Shown here piece by piece: positions 1 through 11,847 of a stretch of DNA of 64,000 nt; within the stretch, counting starts at the first letter, position 1, and each line of letters starts with the position of its first letter. Source of the DNA: Gerris lacustris. Taxonomy: Eukaryota; Arthropoda; Insecta; Hemiptera; Gerridae. A program made the translations under genes and the position numbers. The notes beneath the pieces were generated by a model. That model was not told the DNA's origin. It made no database searches and was given only the letters and a program-made list of their open reading frames with translations. Location of the stretch: positions 11,037,877 to 11,101,876 of the forward strand of contig OX578282.1 in NCBI GenBank assembly GCA_951217055.1. Direction: 5' to 3'.

Positions 1-1312
1 GTCCTTCCAGACGCTTGTCAATAAATCCTTATCAGTAGCATTTATTTGATACCCCACTCAAAGAAGATTGCTATTGGTTATCTAGGAACTGTTACACGTT
101 TATTAACGACGTTACTGCCTTAAGATAATTATTAAGGTTAACAACAAACATTAAAGTACATATTTATAAAGAAAACTGTATTAAAAATAAAAATATTAAA
201 TGTCGTAAGGAAATATCACTTATTCTTATCAGCTGATATCAGATAAATTTCGAGATATCGATATTGTTTCACAAAACTGCCGCTTGGGAGGTTTTGTATA
301 GGGGGATAGCATAATGAACCACTTTTGAGATCCAGATTCTATAGTATTGTTGCTTCTACCCCTTCCTTGTTCTGAGATCTTAAGGTTATCCAGTGATATT
401 TTTGTTTGCGTAGTTGGCCCGACCTACTACCCGCAAAAATCTCGAGCTCTCATTGGCTCCCCTTCCGTTTTTTTTCGATTTTCCCGCGCTCTTAGAATAA
501 CAGAGTATAATGACATGAGCATAACTTATTTGTGAAAACCAAATTTTATAATTAATTTTACCTATTTCCGATGAAACTTTCACTGAATATTTATTTCCGA
601 TCCCAATCATATTATTAATATTTTAGAAGCATTTAGAACATATTATATAGATTTAATATTATGTTTAATGTTATGTTTGTAAACAATGCTATTTATCAAT
701 AAATAGAATATATTTCACAATAAATAGAATTTTTAAATTATACATAATAGGAAGTGTACTGAAATTAGAAGAAGTAAATAGTTAATTATGTAATAGTTTA
801 AACGAAATCATAATGTGGTAATAGTTTCTGCCCTTTTATTACATCAAATCAATACATTACGTAATATATATCTAATCAGTATTCTTTGATAAGCGGTTAA
901 TTAGCACAGTGTACAATAGATAAGTCTGATTAGTAAGCGGGCAATTAACTATTTGTTGATAAAATGGATTTTTATCAACAAAATGCAATGAAGTAATGTG
1001 TTATATAACTGATTACTTTATCATTAGTAAAGTTATTCGTTCTGATAACACTTCCGGGGAAGATTACACCCTTTGGACTTATATATGTTAAATCATTTTT
1101 TTTTTTTATTAGTTAAATTTTTTTTTTTAGTTTTTTAGTAGTATTAATTTTATTTATTTTATTTTTTAGTTCAATAGTCTCTTCAGTTCTTTGTTGCATT
1201 TAGTAATCATCAAGATTAATAGACCTGGATAAGTTATTATTAATAGGAAGAGAGCCTTCGGACATAGCTTCATAGATGAGCAATGGAATTTGATTAGATA
1301 TAATGAAAAATG
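1..1312. other. AT-rich non-coding stretch
   Basis: No coding exon, RNA gene or delimited element is recognisable here. The short ORFs at 347-610 sit in a somewhat more GC-rich patch and do not resemble a known protein. The stretch probably belongs to an upstream intron or the 5' flank of the ZP-domain gene. Confidence 0.4.
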
Positions 1313-1984
1313 GGTACTTTTTTAGATTGTTTCTTCCCTTTATTATTTTTAGAATGTAAATAGATATCATTATTTATTCATCCTATTGTTTAAATAACTA
1401 TTAAGATAAAGGGATGTTTAGTCCAATGTAGTTTGGGACAAAGGAATATCACACTTCTGTTTTTAAAAGGGGAGTAACAGTCTAAAGAAGAACATTCCGT
1501 ACACCTTCTTTAGATTATTACTCCCTTTAGTTTTTTATAAGGGGAGAGCAGTCTAAAGATGAACATTCCGTACAACTTTATTACATTGTTACTTCCTTCT
1601 ATTTTTTATAAGGGTTGTAACAGTCTAAAGATGTACATTCCGTACACCTTCATTACATTGTTACTTCCTTCTATTTTTATAAGGGTTGTAACAGTCTAAA
1701 GATGTGTACATTCCGTACACCTTCATTACATTGTTACTTCCTTCTATTTTTATAAGGGTTGTAACAGTCTAAAGATGTGTACATTCCGTACACCTTCATT
1801 ACATTGTTACTTCCTTCTATTTTTTATTAGGGCTGTAACAGTCTAAAGAAGAACATTTCGTACACCTTCATTAGATTGTTACTAAGGGAAGTTACAGTCT
1901 AAAGAGGATCATTCCATACACCTTCTTTAGATTGTTACTCCCTTCTGTTTTTTTAAAAGGGGAGTAACAGTCTAAAGAAGTGCC
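1313..1984. mobile_element. Non-autonomous element (GGTACTT family) with internal tandem array
   Basis: The left end reads GGTACTTTTTTAGATTGTTT and the right end GTCTAAAGAAGTGCC, an inverted match. It is flanked by an exact 8-bp duplication GAAAAATG (1305-1312 and 1985-1992). The interior is a tandem array of about 60-bp units. Each unit carries TAACAGTCTAAAGA, a CATTCCGTACACCTTC core and a near-inverted TAGATTGTTACTCCCT, so every unit is itself palindromic. No transposase ORF is present. The 8-bp TSD fits hAT-like mobilisation, though the superfamily is inferred. Related copies lie at 10675, 16378, 41485, 47990 and 55640. Confidence 0.85.
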
Positions 1985-1992
1985 GAAAAATG

Positions 1993-3436
1993 TTTACCTA
2001 ATAAGAGTAACTTTGTTGTGAAGTGTTACTAGTACATCAACAACTAGCTTGGACTCTTGCACTGGTTCAATCTCTTTCAAATGATAAAATTTCAACTTCT
2101 CTAACCGGCACTGAAAACTGACCACTAGAACGATAGAAACATATTTATTTTTCCTAATTATGTGATTAGACTAACATGTACCAGCACATATGATGATACT
2201 AACACATATTACGATTCCTATCAATTAATATCTACCTTAATTGTTTTTGTATGTTTAGAAAAAGAAAATTATACAAAACTTGATTTCTTAAGGCTATATT
2301 ATCATAAAATTTAATGGTACAAAAATTTATGTATCTATAAATACCATTATGAGGTAATCACAAAGAATGTTAATACAATATGGTAATATTATTAAAGAGT
2401 TATTAATTAAATATTATTAAATACAAATATTTACTAATTTATAAAAAATGAAAACCTAAAGGGAATGTGTAAATTGATGTAATTTTAGCTTAAAAAGCAC
2501 AAGAATTAAAAAATTGTTAATAAATTTGTTAGTAAAATAAGTTATTTAATCTTGGAGTGTTAAGTGTGTCTTTTAAATTGGTAACTTAAATAAATACACC
2601 ATGAACAATAAATAATTTTTTAAATATTTTTCACCCCCTTTTAGCTGATTTTTTTTTTAGATAATTTGTAATTAAGAAAAAACCTCACTTTTCTACAACG
2701 TGTATTTTATTTATTTTTTTTTTTTTTTTTTTCATAAATGGTAAAAATCGGACCACTGTAATCTAGTCCTTACTTAATTACACCTTATTCTCAATCGATT
2801 TAATCTTGGAGAAAGTAAAAACAAAAAATTGTAATAAAAAACTAACAAACAACAAAGAAAACGAATTGAGTATAAACGGGTCACCTAACTCTGATTCTAT
2901 TTTCTTCTCCATTCTCTCTTTTCTTTCTGATACTTTCATTATGATTCCATATGGGAGTTTGAGACAGCGTCTTTGAAAACAATGAAATGATAGCTAGTGA
3001 AACCATATTATTCTCTCGTCTCTTGTATTTTTTATTTTCTCCAGTTAATTAGCCCTCATACCGACATTTCTCGTTTTTTTTTTTCTTTTTCTTTTCGTTT
3101 CTCCATTCTTTCGTTCCATAATCTTCCGGTGAGAGATAGGAATTAAATTAGATTCACTCCCTGTAAAGTCTTTACGTATGTGAAACGGTGTGAATAAAAA
3201 AAAAATATAAATAAATAAAAGAAACAGAAAAAAAAGAAAGTAACCTCAATTATTTATTGCTTTATTCTAGTAGTTGCATTGCTTCAGATCTCTCTTTAAC
3301 AAGCTATAGCTAAGGATAATAATACTCTTAACAAGCTATAACTAAGGATAATAATTATAGCGAATCTGTAGCACTAAATAGTAGCACCTGTTTCAGTTTT
3401 CTGTCAAACTGAAATAATAATTATTAATTCAGTCTG
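1993..3436. other. Non-coding AT-rich stretch with homopolymer and pyrimidine tracts
   Basis: No exon is recognised. There are poly(T) at about 2715-2732, pyrimidine-rich stretches near 2890-3110, and a short direct duplication of AACAAGCTATA with flanking bases around 3299-3360. Confidence 0.4.
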
Positions 3437-3444
3437 GTTTTAGC

Positions 3445-3515
3445 CAGTGGCGGCAATAAGGGCCCCGCAGACCCCGCGGCGCGGGGGGGGGGCCAAAACC
3501 TTACCGCCGCCACTG
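3445..3515. mobile_element. Miniature hAT-like element, 71 bp
   Basis: A very short element bounded by CAGTGGCGGCAATAAGG and its near-inverse CCTTACCGCCGCCACTG. It is flanked by an exact 8-bp duplication GTTTTAGC (3437-3444 and 3516-3523). The interior is GC-rich with a G run. The CAGTGGCG terminus and 8-bp TSD match hAT elements in general and resemble the ends of the 1-kb element at 21294-22303. It has no coding capacity. Confidence 0.85.
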
Positions 3516-3599
3516 GTTTTAGCAAGTTAATAGGTAAATGGTCATTATCTCAGTCCACTGATTACTTAAAACTACTAACTTACTTAGACTGTCATCATT

Positions 3600-4870
3600 T
3601 TACTACGGACTACGGACGGCGACAGAAAGCCTCCCAGCTGTCCCGATCCTTCGCTTCTACTAAAGTGGCTATCCAGGACATGTCACACCAACACAAGGTT
3701 CTTGATGTTGTCCTGCCAAGTCACTATCCTTCTTTCACGAGGGCACCGTCCTTCGGTCCTTGGCTCCAAAGCTTGTTTTTAGAATCGGGTATCGTCTATT
3801 CGCATTACATGTCCGAACCACTTCAGCCTGCTGATATTGTCCTAATCCATCAAGGGTCCTCGGTACTAGGCTCTTGATGTTGCCCTGACAAATCACTCTC
3901 CTTCCTTCATCGCGGGCGCCGTACTTCGGTCCTTGCCTCCAAAGTATGTTTTGGGAATCGGGTATCGTCCACTCATATGTCATATGACATGTCCGAGCCT
4001 CTTTTGCCGAGTCTTATTGACTCAGTCCATCAAGGGTGTCTTATTAAGTTCCATATGGTTTGGCTTTGGACTCTATCCACCTTGTCTTCCTCGCCACCCA
4101 CCGCATGTATCTTACTTCTTGTGCCTGAATCCTGCTTTCATGTTTGGAGGTGACTTTCCCAGGAAGATAGGTCTGTAGATAGATTTTTAAGCTGACATCT
4201 TGGTTTTCTCTGATACTTGATGTTTTCTGAGAAGGTGGTATAAGAGAGTGGAACATTCTGTCTGCTGTTGCTATACGAGAGTTTATCTTTGTACATTGTT
4301 TATCTTTCAATTTTGCTATGTTGATCCCTAGGGAATTGAAAGCCTCGACCTGCTCCAGAGGTTCACCATCTAGCAAAATCCTATGGGGAATATTGTTTCT
4401 TGACCCCACCATAGTCCTGTTCATGAAGCTACTGACCATCATGTTTTTTGCTTGAAGGTGTCGCATTAATTAATCAGTTGTAGTTGTTCTGTAGCTTCTC
4501 ATTAGAGGTCAGCAATACTAAATTGTCGGTGAATACCAACGAGTTTATATTGATCAATTTCATCCTCCAGAGTCCTAGAGAGTACCTTCGAAATCTCGAC
4601 CAACTCTACCGAATATCATCCATTAATATATTAAACAAAAGGGGGATTATCATATCTCCTTTTATTAACCCTACGGCTGTATTGAATTCTGGAGAAGTGC
4701 AGTTTCCAGTTCGGACACAGATTCTGCAGTTCTTATAGAAGCTCTTCTCTCTCTCTATTAGCCTTTGGTCCACATTTCTGTCCCTTAGGAACTTCCAAAG
4801 TTCTTCTCAGGGTACCCGGTCAAAAGCATTTTCTTGGTCAGCTAAACAGGCTTACTTAAAATTAGCATCT
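3600..4870 (-). pseudogene. RTE-like non-LTR retrotransposon remnant (reverse transcriptase C-terminal part)
   Basis: On the minus strand, 4466-4044 encodes an uninterrupted 140-residue piece with the motifs LDGEPLEQVEAFNSLG, INSRIATADRMFHSL and ESRIQAQEVRYMRW. These match the thumb and C-terminal region of RTE-like endonuclease/reverse transcriptase proteins. Further upstream on that strand (about 4470-4860), broken frames retain ENAFDRVP and VDQRLIE-type fragments of the RT core. Downstream (about 4030-3600), a GRRRV-like tail region is imperfectly duplicated: TCGGGTATCGTC with its context occurs near 3785 and again near 3957. Multiple stops and frameshifts mean it is dead. It sits just upstream of the first recognised ZP-gene exon, so it is probably intronic or 5' flanking. 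Confidence 0.75.
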
Positions 4871-5088
4871 CAAATTCTTGATATTAATTTTTGTTTATTG
4901 TAATTTTACTCTAGGCTCACCAGGTTCACTTTCTGAGTATCAGCAAATTATAAGATCCAAACAGAAATTACACTGTTTCTTACACTTTTTAAGATTATTA
5001 AACTAGATTATTAACTTCTTAAGATTATTTTCTCTTTAAAGTTTATTTCACTATGACTAAACTGGCTTTTGATGTTTGTTTTGAATAG

Positions 5089-8000
5089 TTGGCGAGAGGA
5101 GACGCGCCGTTGGACGTTGGACCCTCACTGCCGCTAGAGCACCGAGCCGTTTACGGACCTCCGCCACTGTCAGGAGGCTATGGACCACCAGGACCAGACG
5201 ACCCTTGGCCCCTCGCCACACCAGATATGCCTCAGATTAAGCACCTTCAAGTCCAGTGTGAAAAAACCCACATGAGGGTCAACATTGAATTTGACAGGCC
5301 ATTTTATGGAATGATCTTTTCCAAGGGTAATTCTTGAATTTATTAACTTGTATTATATGAATGTTATTATAATCGTATAAATATGCTTTAAGACATACAA
5401 AACATGACTGAGTCCTAGTAGATAAGCTTTAATGACTGATAACGTTGTACTTAAATTGAGTTCTTTCTATTAAAGACCGCGATTAATATTAGAATTAGTG
5501 CAGTCATGTCATTGGCATTTCGTTTTAACTGTGGAAGCGCACTCTGCAGACAATTGGTCCTTCTAACAAATGGCGAAACAAAACGCTATAAAAGCTGCAA
5601 CGACAGCGATGATTCAGCATCAAACTACTTTTTGGGAACTTAGTTTCATAAAGGCTTGTTGAATTGATAAACTTCCCTGATTTAACCAAAACGACGGCTA
5701 TTTTCTTGTTAATCGCAGGGTATCTATTCGGAGATTCCTGAAATCTATCATTTTTTAAATTTAACAAGTTGTGATATAATTTCTTAAGTTATAGAAATTC
5801 AATCGTTCAATAATCATTTATTTTCAATATCATTAATCTTAATAATGATAATGCTATCGTAAATAAAATGATAAATAACTAAATGATAAATTATTGTTAT
5901 TAAAAATAATTATAATAAAATAAACAAGAAAGGTGCGACTATCGATTAAATATATATTAATATTTAAAAATTCCAATTCCTCGCAAAACCACCCAAAACT
6001 TAATCTAATACTTTTTAAAAATTATTTTTTAATCCAAGTTCCTTATTCAGTTCGTTTCCTAGCTAAAAAAAAATAGTTGAATCCAAACTAATTTTTTATT
6101 AACTATTTATAAATAATTGTTTTGTTTGTGTTTTGACTGTCACAATGTCAAATGGTGAAGGCATTTTTGTACATTTATTTTTAGAGAAAAAATATCTTCC
6201 GTTTGAGAATGCCTTTTACTTTGGAATACTGGCTCAATTTCCCCTATTTGACGTTAACATTGACATGAGTACTTTTTCTAAAAATTGGTACTTTTTTGAA
6301 ATTAATCCAAATTTATTATCGTAATAAAATTACCAGTTAAGTCATTTTATTGCACTTAAGTTCAGTTCATTCATATTATTAACATCAAATAAGTGCCAAT
6401 TTAGTGAAAAGTATATTGTGTTCATATATTCCTATATTATTTCGTTTCTATATACATATGATAATGTATGAACATAATGACCAAAAGTTGTATTTATGCT
6501 CTATATAAACTGCTGTTTTTAAGTTTCAGGGATATTTGAGAAAAAGAAAAAACCTGTAAATCAGTAAGCAAACAGGAAATCCGTTAAAGTATTGAAATTT
6601 TCTTATTTTAAAAATTTCACTTTACATTCTCCTATTTTATATCTTTTATTTCTTCCTTTCATCTATTCTCTCATTGCTTTCCCACATGGAAAAATATAAT
6701 TAAAAAAAAGGAAGATATTTTTCTTATTTCTAATCATTTTTGTACATAAATTATAATCCTACAACTCATTTACTTAAGTCTGTCTTTTTAACTGATTTTC
6801 TTAACTATTCTCATTTCTCCTTACAACTTTCATGTTCAAACTTTTTCCTAAATTTAATTACATCTTTCTCTAACTGAATATAAATACTCTACTTTCATAC
6901 CTTATCAAATTCATTAATTTAATTATCCATTCACACTTTCCTTCCATGCTTCGGTTTACCGCGTTCATTTCTTTTAGTGGGTCATGTCTTTGCTTCATAT
7001 TTTTCCCTCATACTGAATACCAGTCCATTCATTCATTCTTACATAAGGTCATTTGGTGAACACATCTTTCTTCCTATTTTGCCTTTATCTTGATAATGAA
7101 ATCTAATATGTTTTGCGTGTGATGTTTAAGGATTCTACAGTGATCCACACTGTGTGCATCTCAAGCCTGGCACTGGGCATCTGAGCGCTACCTTTGAAAT
7201 CTTCCTGAACAGTTGCGGCATGTCTTCATCTGCCAATCACAACGCCGGAGGCTACCAGACTCCAAGCGGCAGCTACGTTGAGAACACTATAATCATCCAG
7301 TACGACCCCTACGTTCAGGAGGTTTGGGATCAGGCCAGAAAACTCAGGTGCACGTGGTACGATTACTACGAGAAGGCTGTCACCTTCAGACCTTTCCAAG
7401 TAGACATGCTCCACGCCGTAACGGCCAATTTCCTCGGCGACAATTTACAGTGCTGGATGCAGATACAAGTGGGAAAGGGCCCCTGGGCCTCGGAAGTTTC
7501 TGGCATAGTAAAAATTGGTCAGACTATGACAATGGTGCTTGCAATTAAGGACGATGAAAATAAATTCGATATGTTAGTCAGAAATTGTGTAGCCCATGAC
7601 GGCAAGAGGGCTCCTATTCAGCTGGTCGATCAGAACGGATGTGTAGTCAGGCCTAAAATCATGTCGAAATTCCAAAAGATAAAGAATTTCGGACCTTCTG
7701 CATCGGTTGTATCATTTGCATACTTCCAAGCGTTTAAATTCCCTGATTCCATGAACGTCCACTTCCAATGTGTAATACAAGTGTGCCGGTACAACTGCCC
7801 TGAACCCAGGTGTGGTGCCGATTACGGATTACCTCATATCGGTGGTGAATACGGCTTACCCGGTGAATACGGACCTCCTCCACCACCTCCCGAGTACGGA
7901 GTTCCATATGCTGGCGTCGACCCTAGACATCCCTCTGGACCTGCTGGAGCATTCTCCGAGAACAAGCCTGTCGAAGTACAACCACCTTCATCTACTTCCA

Positions 8001-8569
8001 ACCCTCCTGGACCATCTTCACCAGCTCCACAAAAGGCTGCTCAAGTAAGTGACATCCACCTACCTCCTCCTCCACCACCAGGACACCAGGCCGCATACAC
8101 CACAGTTAAGAGGAAAGGAGATGAAATGGAAGGAAACCTCGTCACACTCGGAGGCAGGCCCAGGTCTGTAGAACCTGGTATTAGACGACGACGTGCAACT
8201 GAAAACGAATACCACACCATAGTTGTGTCACACGTATATAAGAGGGCTGCACAAGAAATGACTGACGTTAACACGTCTAGAATCATCCAAGTCGTCGCTC
8301 CTGGAGATGTTAACTTCGCCCTTAACGCCGGACCTCCTTCTAACGAGACTGTCGTTATATCCTCTCCCGCTGGCCCTGGTGACTCTATCTGCATGAGCGT
8401 GCCTTCTTTTGTCGGAGGCCTTATCATGCTATTAGTCATAATGATTGTAGCCTGTCTTGTCGCTGCTTTCCTCTTTGTCCGAGTCCGCCAAATAGACAGG
8501 AAAGGGGCAACCGGTGGATTCATCCATCCGGGTTATGACAATGCGGAATTCGTCAAAGTGGCCAGCTAG
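5089..8569 (+). CDS. dyl: ZP-domain transmembrane protein, dusky/dusky-like/miniature family (last two coding exons)
   Basis: Exons are 5089-5326 and 7131-8569 (stop TAG at 8567). They join in phase 1, reading FSKG-FYSDPHCVHLKPGTG. The 558 readable residues contain a Gly/Pro-rich lead and then a ZP domain from about residue 50 (LQVQCEKTHMRVNIEFDRPF) to the CRYNCPEPRC region. A Pro-rich linker and a tetrabasic RRRR furin-type cleavage site (8183-8194) follow. A transmembrane helix (about 8400-8470, VGGLIMLLVIMIVACLVAAF) leads into a short cytoplasmic tail. In insects such proteins are apical plasma-membrane and extracellular-matrix organisers that shape cuticle, bristles and wing cells. The first exon begins at a splice acceptor (TTTTGAATAG) and no signal peptide is visible, so the N terminus is missing from this model. 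Wording of the ZP domain fits dusky-like best, but dusky or miniature is not excluded. A candidate AATAAA lies at 9395. Confidence 0.93.
5327..7130 (+). other. Intron of the ZP-domain gene
   Basis: A GT-AG intron: donor AAGG|GTAATT at 5327, acceptor TTTAAG|GATTC ending at 7130. It is AT-rich. Small ORFs at 5525-5767 and 6133-6324 lack recognisable features. No clear mobile element could be delimited. Confidence 0.8.
8183..8194 (+). other. Furin-type cleavage site (RRRR) in the ZP protein
   Basis: Four consecutive arginine codons lie between the Pro-rich linker and the membrane-proximal region. ZP proteins are typically released by furin-like cleavage at such a basic site C-terminal to the ZP domain. 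The assignment is by position and composition only. Confidence 0.7.
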
Positions 8570-9400
8570 CTCTAACGACCGAAGCGACTTATCGACTGAC
8601 TTTAACTTGGAGAACGACGGCCATCTTTGACCGTCCGTTCTCACTCTATGTGACTGGTTCGGATCCGGACGAAGTGCTCACTGCCGGATGGCCGAACGAG
8701 TCACGTATTATCTCGTATGGTCTGTGACCACCCCCTTTTCCTATTCCTTTTACCTATATCCCTTATTTATTCTTATTTATAAATCTCTAACATCCCTTTT
8801 CCCACTAATCCTTCTGTGAGTTATTGTTAGCGTGCCATTGTAACAATTCAAAGTTACCTATTTACCATTGTGCGTGCAAAGAAGTTGCTGGCCCTCAGTA
8901 TCGTGCAGTACATACTGAGGGCCAGCATTCATTATCTTTACTGTCCCTTCCTTTGTTTCTTCTTCACAAAGACCTCAAACTCTTTCTACGTATAGAGACT
9001 GGTCGTACCGAGCAGATAAAGGCCTCAGGTTGTAATGGCACCTAACTCATAACTAGTCAACAAAAATGTTTATACACATTTTATTTATTTTTATTTTTTG
9101 TTCTTGTTATTGTAAAATTGTATAATACTCCATTTACATAATACATGTTATACAAATTCTTTTTTTTTTTCAAATTTCATTATATAATGTATATTAATTA
9201 ATTTTCAGTTATTTATAGTAGATTTTGCTAATATATACCTCATTCTGGATGTAAATTATTGGATACTTTTCATATTCTGACCAGATGTTATTTAACTGCT
9301 GATATAATATGTTCCCTTTTTGCTACACAAGAAAACGTCGTACGAAAAGAATGCCAAATAATTTTATTTGTAATATAGTATACTTAATAATTATAATAAA
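8570..9400 (+). other. Probable 3' untranslated region of the ZP-domain gene
   Basis: Sequence following the TAG stop, with no further ORF of note. It contains a perfect hairpin at 8887-8928 and a candidate polyadenylation hexamer AATAAA at 9395-9400. The transcript end is inferred, not proven. Confidence 0.5.
8887..8928 (+). promoter_or_regulatory. Perfect 16-bp stem hairpin in the ZP gene 3' UTR region
   Basis: TGCTGGCCCTCAGTAT is followed by a 10-base spacer and then its exact reverse complement ATACTGAGGGCCAGCA. It lies about 320 bases after the stop codon and is GC-rich in an AT-rich setting. It could be an mRNA structural element or a small-RNA precursor, although the stem is shorter than usual for an animal pre-miRNA. 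Function is unknown. Confidence 0.6.
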
Positions 9401-10102
9401 TATAATAATAGTAGTATTACTCTTTTTTTGCCCTTTTTACTATCGATAACAACATGATTATATAATTTTATTTTGGACTGTAAATTAAGATTTTCGTTCA
9501 AATTTAATGATATTGTGTGTGAGAAAATTTAAAGTAGAAAGCCGAAGGGAATTTAGTTAGTAAGAAAACATATTTAACAAATGTTTATACTCAATATAAA
9601 AAAGAAGTTAAAACACTAATTTAAGTTGAGTTTTTGGGGAAAAGAAACCGAGAAATTTGCTATTTTAAGATTAACAAAATGCGGAGGCAGACTCCCGTAT
9701 CTTTAATCCTAAACAAATCTTGGTTTTCCTATGGATATATGTCTTAAAGTCCTTAGTGTGCAACTCAACGTATTGAAGCTGCGCAATAAACTTAAAAATT
9801 TATGTTATTGTTCCTTTGAGAAAACAGCAGAAGGATTACAACCAACTGGGTAAAGATTTGACTACTTTAAATATAAAGCTATAATTTAAGCTTATTACTT
9901 CTTAAATAAATCACCTCTCTTCTTCGAAGAATCTCACCCAACATTTTCCTTGTGGTCATAATAACACAAATGTGACAACAAATCTTATGTCAATGAAGTC
10001 TGCAGTGTAGAACATTGTGTTCCCTTCATGGTACTTAAGTAAAAATTCTAGGTTAATTCATATTACCTGGATTTTAATTGCATTAAAGTTTCTTACGTCT
10101 TA

Positions 10103-10281
10103 GGCCCCATTCACACACGAATGGTGTATGGCACTGGCGTGGTAACCCCCTCCGCCAGTGCCACGCCATACCAGTGTACATTAGGCCATAAGTTAACATA
10201 GAGGAGGCACAAACTAGCGCCACGCCAGAGCCACGCCACTACCACGCCAGTACTATACACCACTCGTGTGTGAATTAGGCC
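10103..10281. mobile_element. PIF/Harbinger-like MITE, 179 bp
   Basis: Inverted termini GGCCCCATTCACACACGA and TCGTGTGTGAATTAGGCC are flanked by TTA on both sides (10100-10102 and 10282-10284). A 3-bp TTA/TAA target duplication is typical of PIF/Harbinger. The interior repeats a GCCACGCCA-type motif several times in both orientations. There is no coding capacity. Confidence 0.75.
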
Positions 10282-10284
10282 TTA

Positions 10285-10674
10285 AGCTTCTCTACCATTC
10301 TTAATCCTTACCCTTTTTCACATCGTTAAGGATAATATGCTAATTGCTTATTTATTTATTTTAGAGTTTTACAATTAAATTAAGAAATATTTTATTAAAC
10401 TTTCTTGCTATGAAAAGGCTTCTATAAAATGTCAGACCAAATGACATCATTAATAAAATCTGTGCCAATTTGTGTGGAGCGTGGCTTCCTTGCGTCATAT
10501 CACTAGCTATATGGCCAAAACAAATTAATTATGTTGAGGTAAGTTTAAAAGTATTCATGTTTCAACAAATTTAAGATGGTGAGCTTTAAAAAATTCCCTA
10601 AAAAATAATGTAACCTCCTATAGCATTGAAAGTGCGTTTGTTGTTTCGAATTCCAGCTGATTCATATTTATTTT
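10285..10674. other. Non-coding stretch
   Basis: AT-rich DNA between two delimited MITEs. No gene or repeat structure is recognised. Confidence 0.4.
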
Positions 10675-10966
10675 GGCACTTCTTTAGATTGTTACTCCCC
10701 TTATAAAAAAAAACAGAAGGGAGTAACAATCTAGAGAAGGTGTGCGGGATGATCCTCTTTACACTGTAACTTCCCTTAGTAACAATCTAAAGAAGGTGTA
10801 TGGAATGTTCTTCTTTAGACTGTTACTCTCCTAATAAAAACAGAAGTGGGATATTCCTTTGTCCCAAAGTAAATTGAACTAAACATCCCTTTGTCTTAAT
10901 AGTTATTTTGTCAAAGTCATTTATATTCTAAAACAACATAGGGGAGTAACAATCTAATGAAGTACC
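10675..10966. mobile_element. GGTACTT-family MITE copy, 292 bp
   Basis: Begins GGCACTTCTTTAGATTGTTA and ends GTAACAATCTAATGAAGTACC, an inverted match. The interior carries the AAAGAAGGTGTATGGAATGTTC-type unit seen in the other copies. The flanks TTTATTTT and TTTATTAA agree at 6 of 8 bases, which suggests a decayed TSD. Confidence 0.75.
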
Positions 10967-11487
10967 TTTATTAATGAAAGTTGAAATGTTGAAGATATGC
11001 GCAGAAGGTTGAAATTAACATGGTAGTTCACATTCTGTGAGCTACTTTCATACCATCCAAATTTTATTAAAATTAGAAAAGTGGTTTTCAAGATATAGAT
11101 ATCGTTCCCAGAAATTTTTAATTTTGAATTATAAATATTTCGTTCTTTACAATGTTTCCACTTCTGCAAGCTCGGTAGCAAACAATATACCATTATCAAT
11201 ATTAAATTTAAGAGAATTAACAAACGCTCATTTTCTGAGCTAGATTTAGAAGTAACATAAAAATATTCCTTGCTATTTAGATTATAACATATTTTTCTTA
11301 TAAATAAATCGTGATGCAGAATCAATTAATTATCTTCTCCGAGAGGATTTGTGAAAATTATAAAATGTCAATTGTCAATTAAAAATTACATCAATATACA
11401 GCTGTGATCGAGAGTCCGACAACGATAACATCGCGTTGCCTGTGTTTTTGTTTACTGCTATAGTTTTTCAAACGTAGTTCCTCCACC

Positions 11488-11847
11488 ATGGCTTCTAAGG
11501 TTTCGTCTGAAACATCTAAACCTGCATCGTCTTCTAGACCAGCTAAGTACGATTGTTACATGTGTAAGTCTCCTTAAGTAACCCAAAATGTTCTTTGTTG
11601 CAAGACGTGTGAAAATAGAGTTCATGCCACAAATTGCTTAAAGGTTACTAAAGCCAATTTCGACTTAATTTTCAACTCTTGGAAATGTAATGTATATGTC
11701 AATGAACCTACTAAACCAATAACAACAACTACAGCTAATCGTAAAGCTAAAGCATTTAGTGACGAGAAACCGAATACTTCTTATCATTTTAATATTGTGA
11801 TACCTTGTGTTAATCATTTTATGGAAGGTGTGTCACATTTTAAATAA
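11488..11847 (+). pseudogene. PHD-finger protein fragment, probably ORF1 of a non-LTR retrotransposon
   Basis: Reading from ATG 11488 gives a Ser-rich start, then CYMC, VLCCKTCENRVHATNC and NSWKC. Most of the Cys/His spacing of a PHD-type zinc finger is there (C-x2-C ... C-x2-C ... H-x4-C ... W-x-C), but the final Cys is missing: NVYV stands where a second Cys pair would be expected. One in-frame TAA (11575-11577) interrupts the frame, which otherwise runs to TAA 11845. Such PHD fingers occur in first ORFs of Jockey/CR1-type LINEs. A host single-exon gene is possible, but the internal stop and lost ligand argue for a dead copy. Confidence 0.55.

Noticed and set aside
1430..1980. Possible CRISPR-like direct-repeat array
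   Set aside because: The units are contiguous and palindromic, without unique spacers, and lie inside a transposon in an insect genome.
7226..7548. Overlapping ORFs in other frames of the ZP exon
   Set aside because: Shadows of the real frame caused by codon composition.
8041..8523. 160-codon ORF antisense to the ZP gene
   Set aside because: It is the complement of a strongly conserved coding exon; no independent motif.
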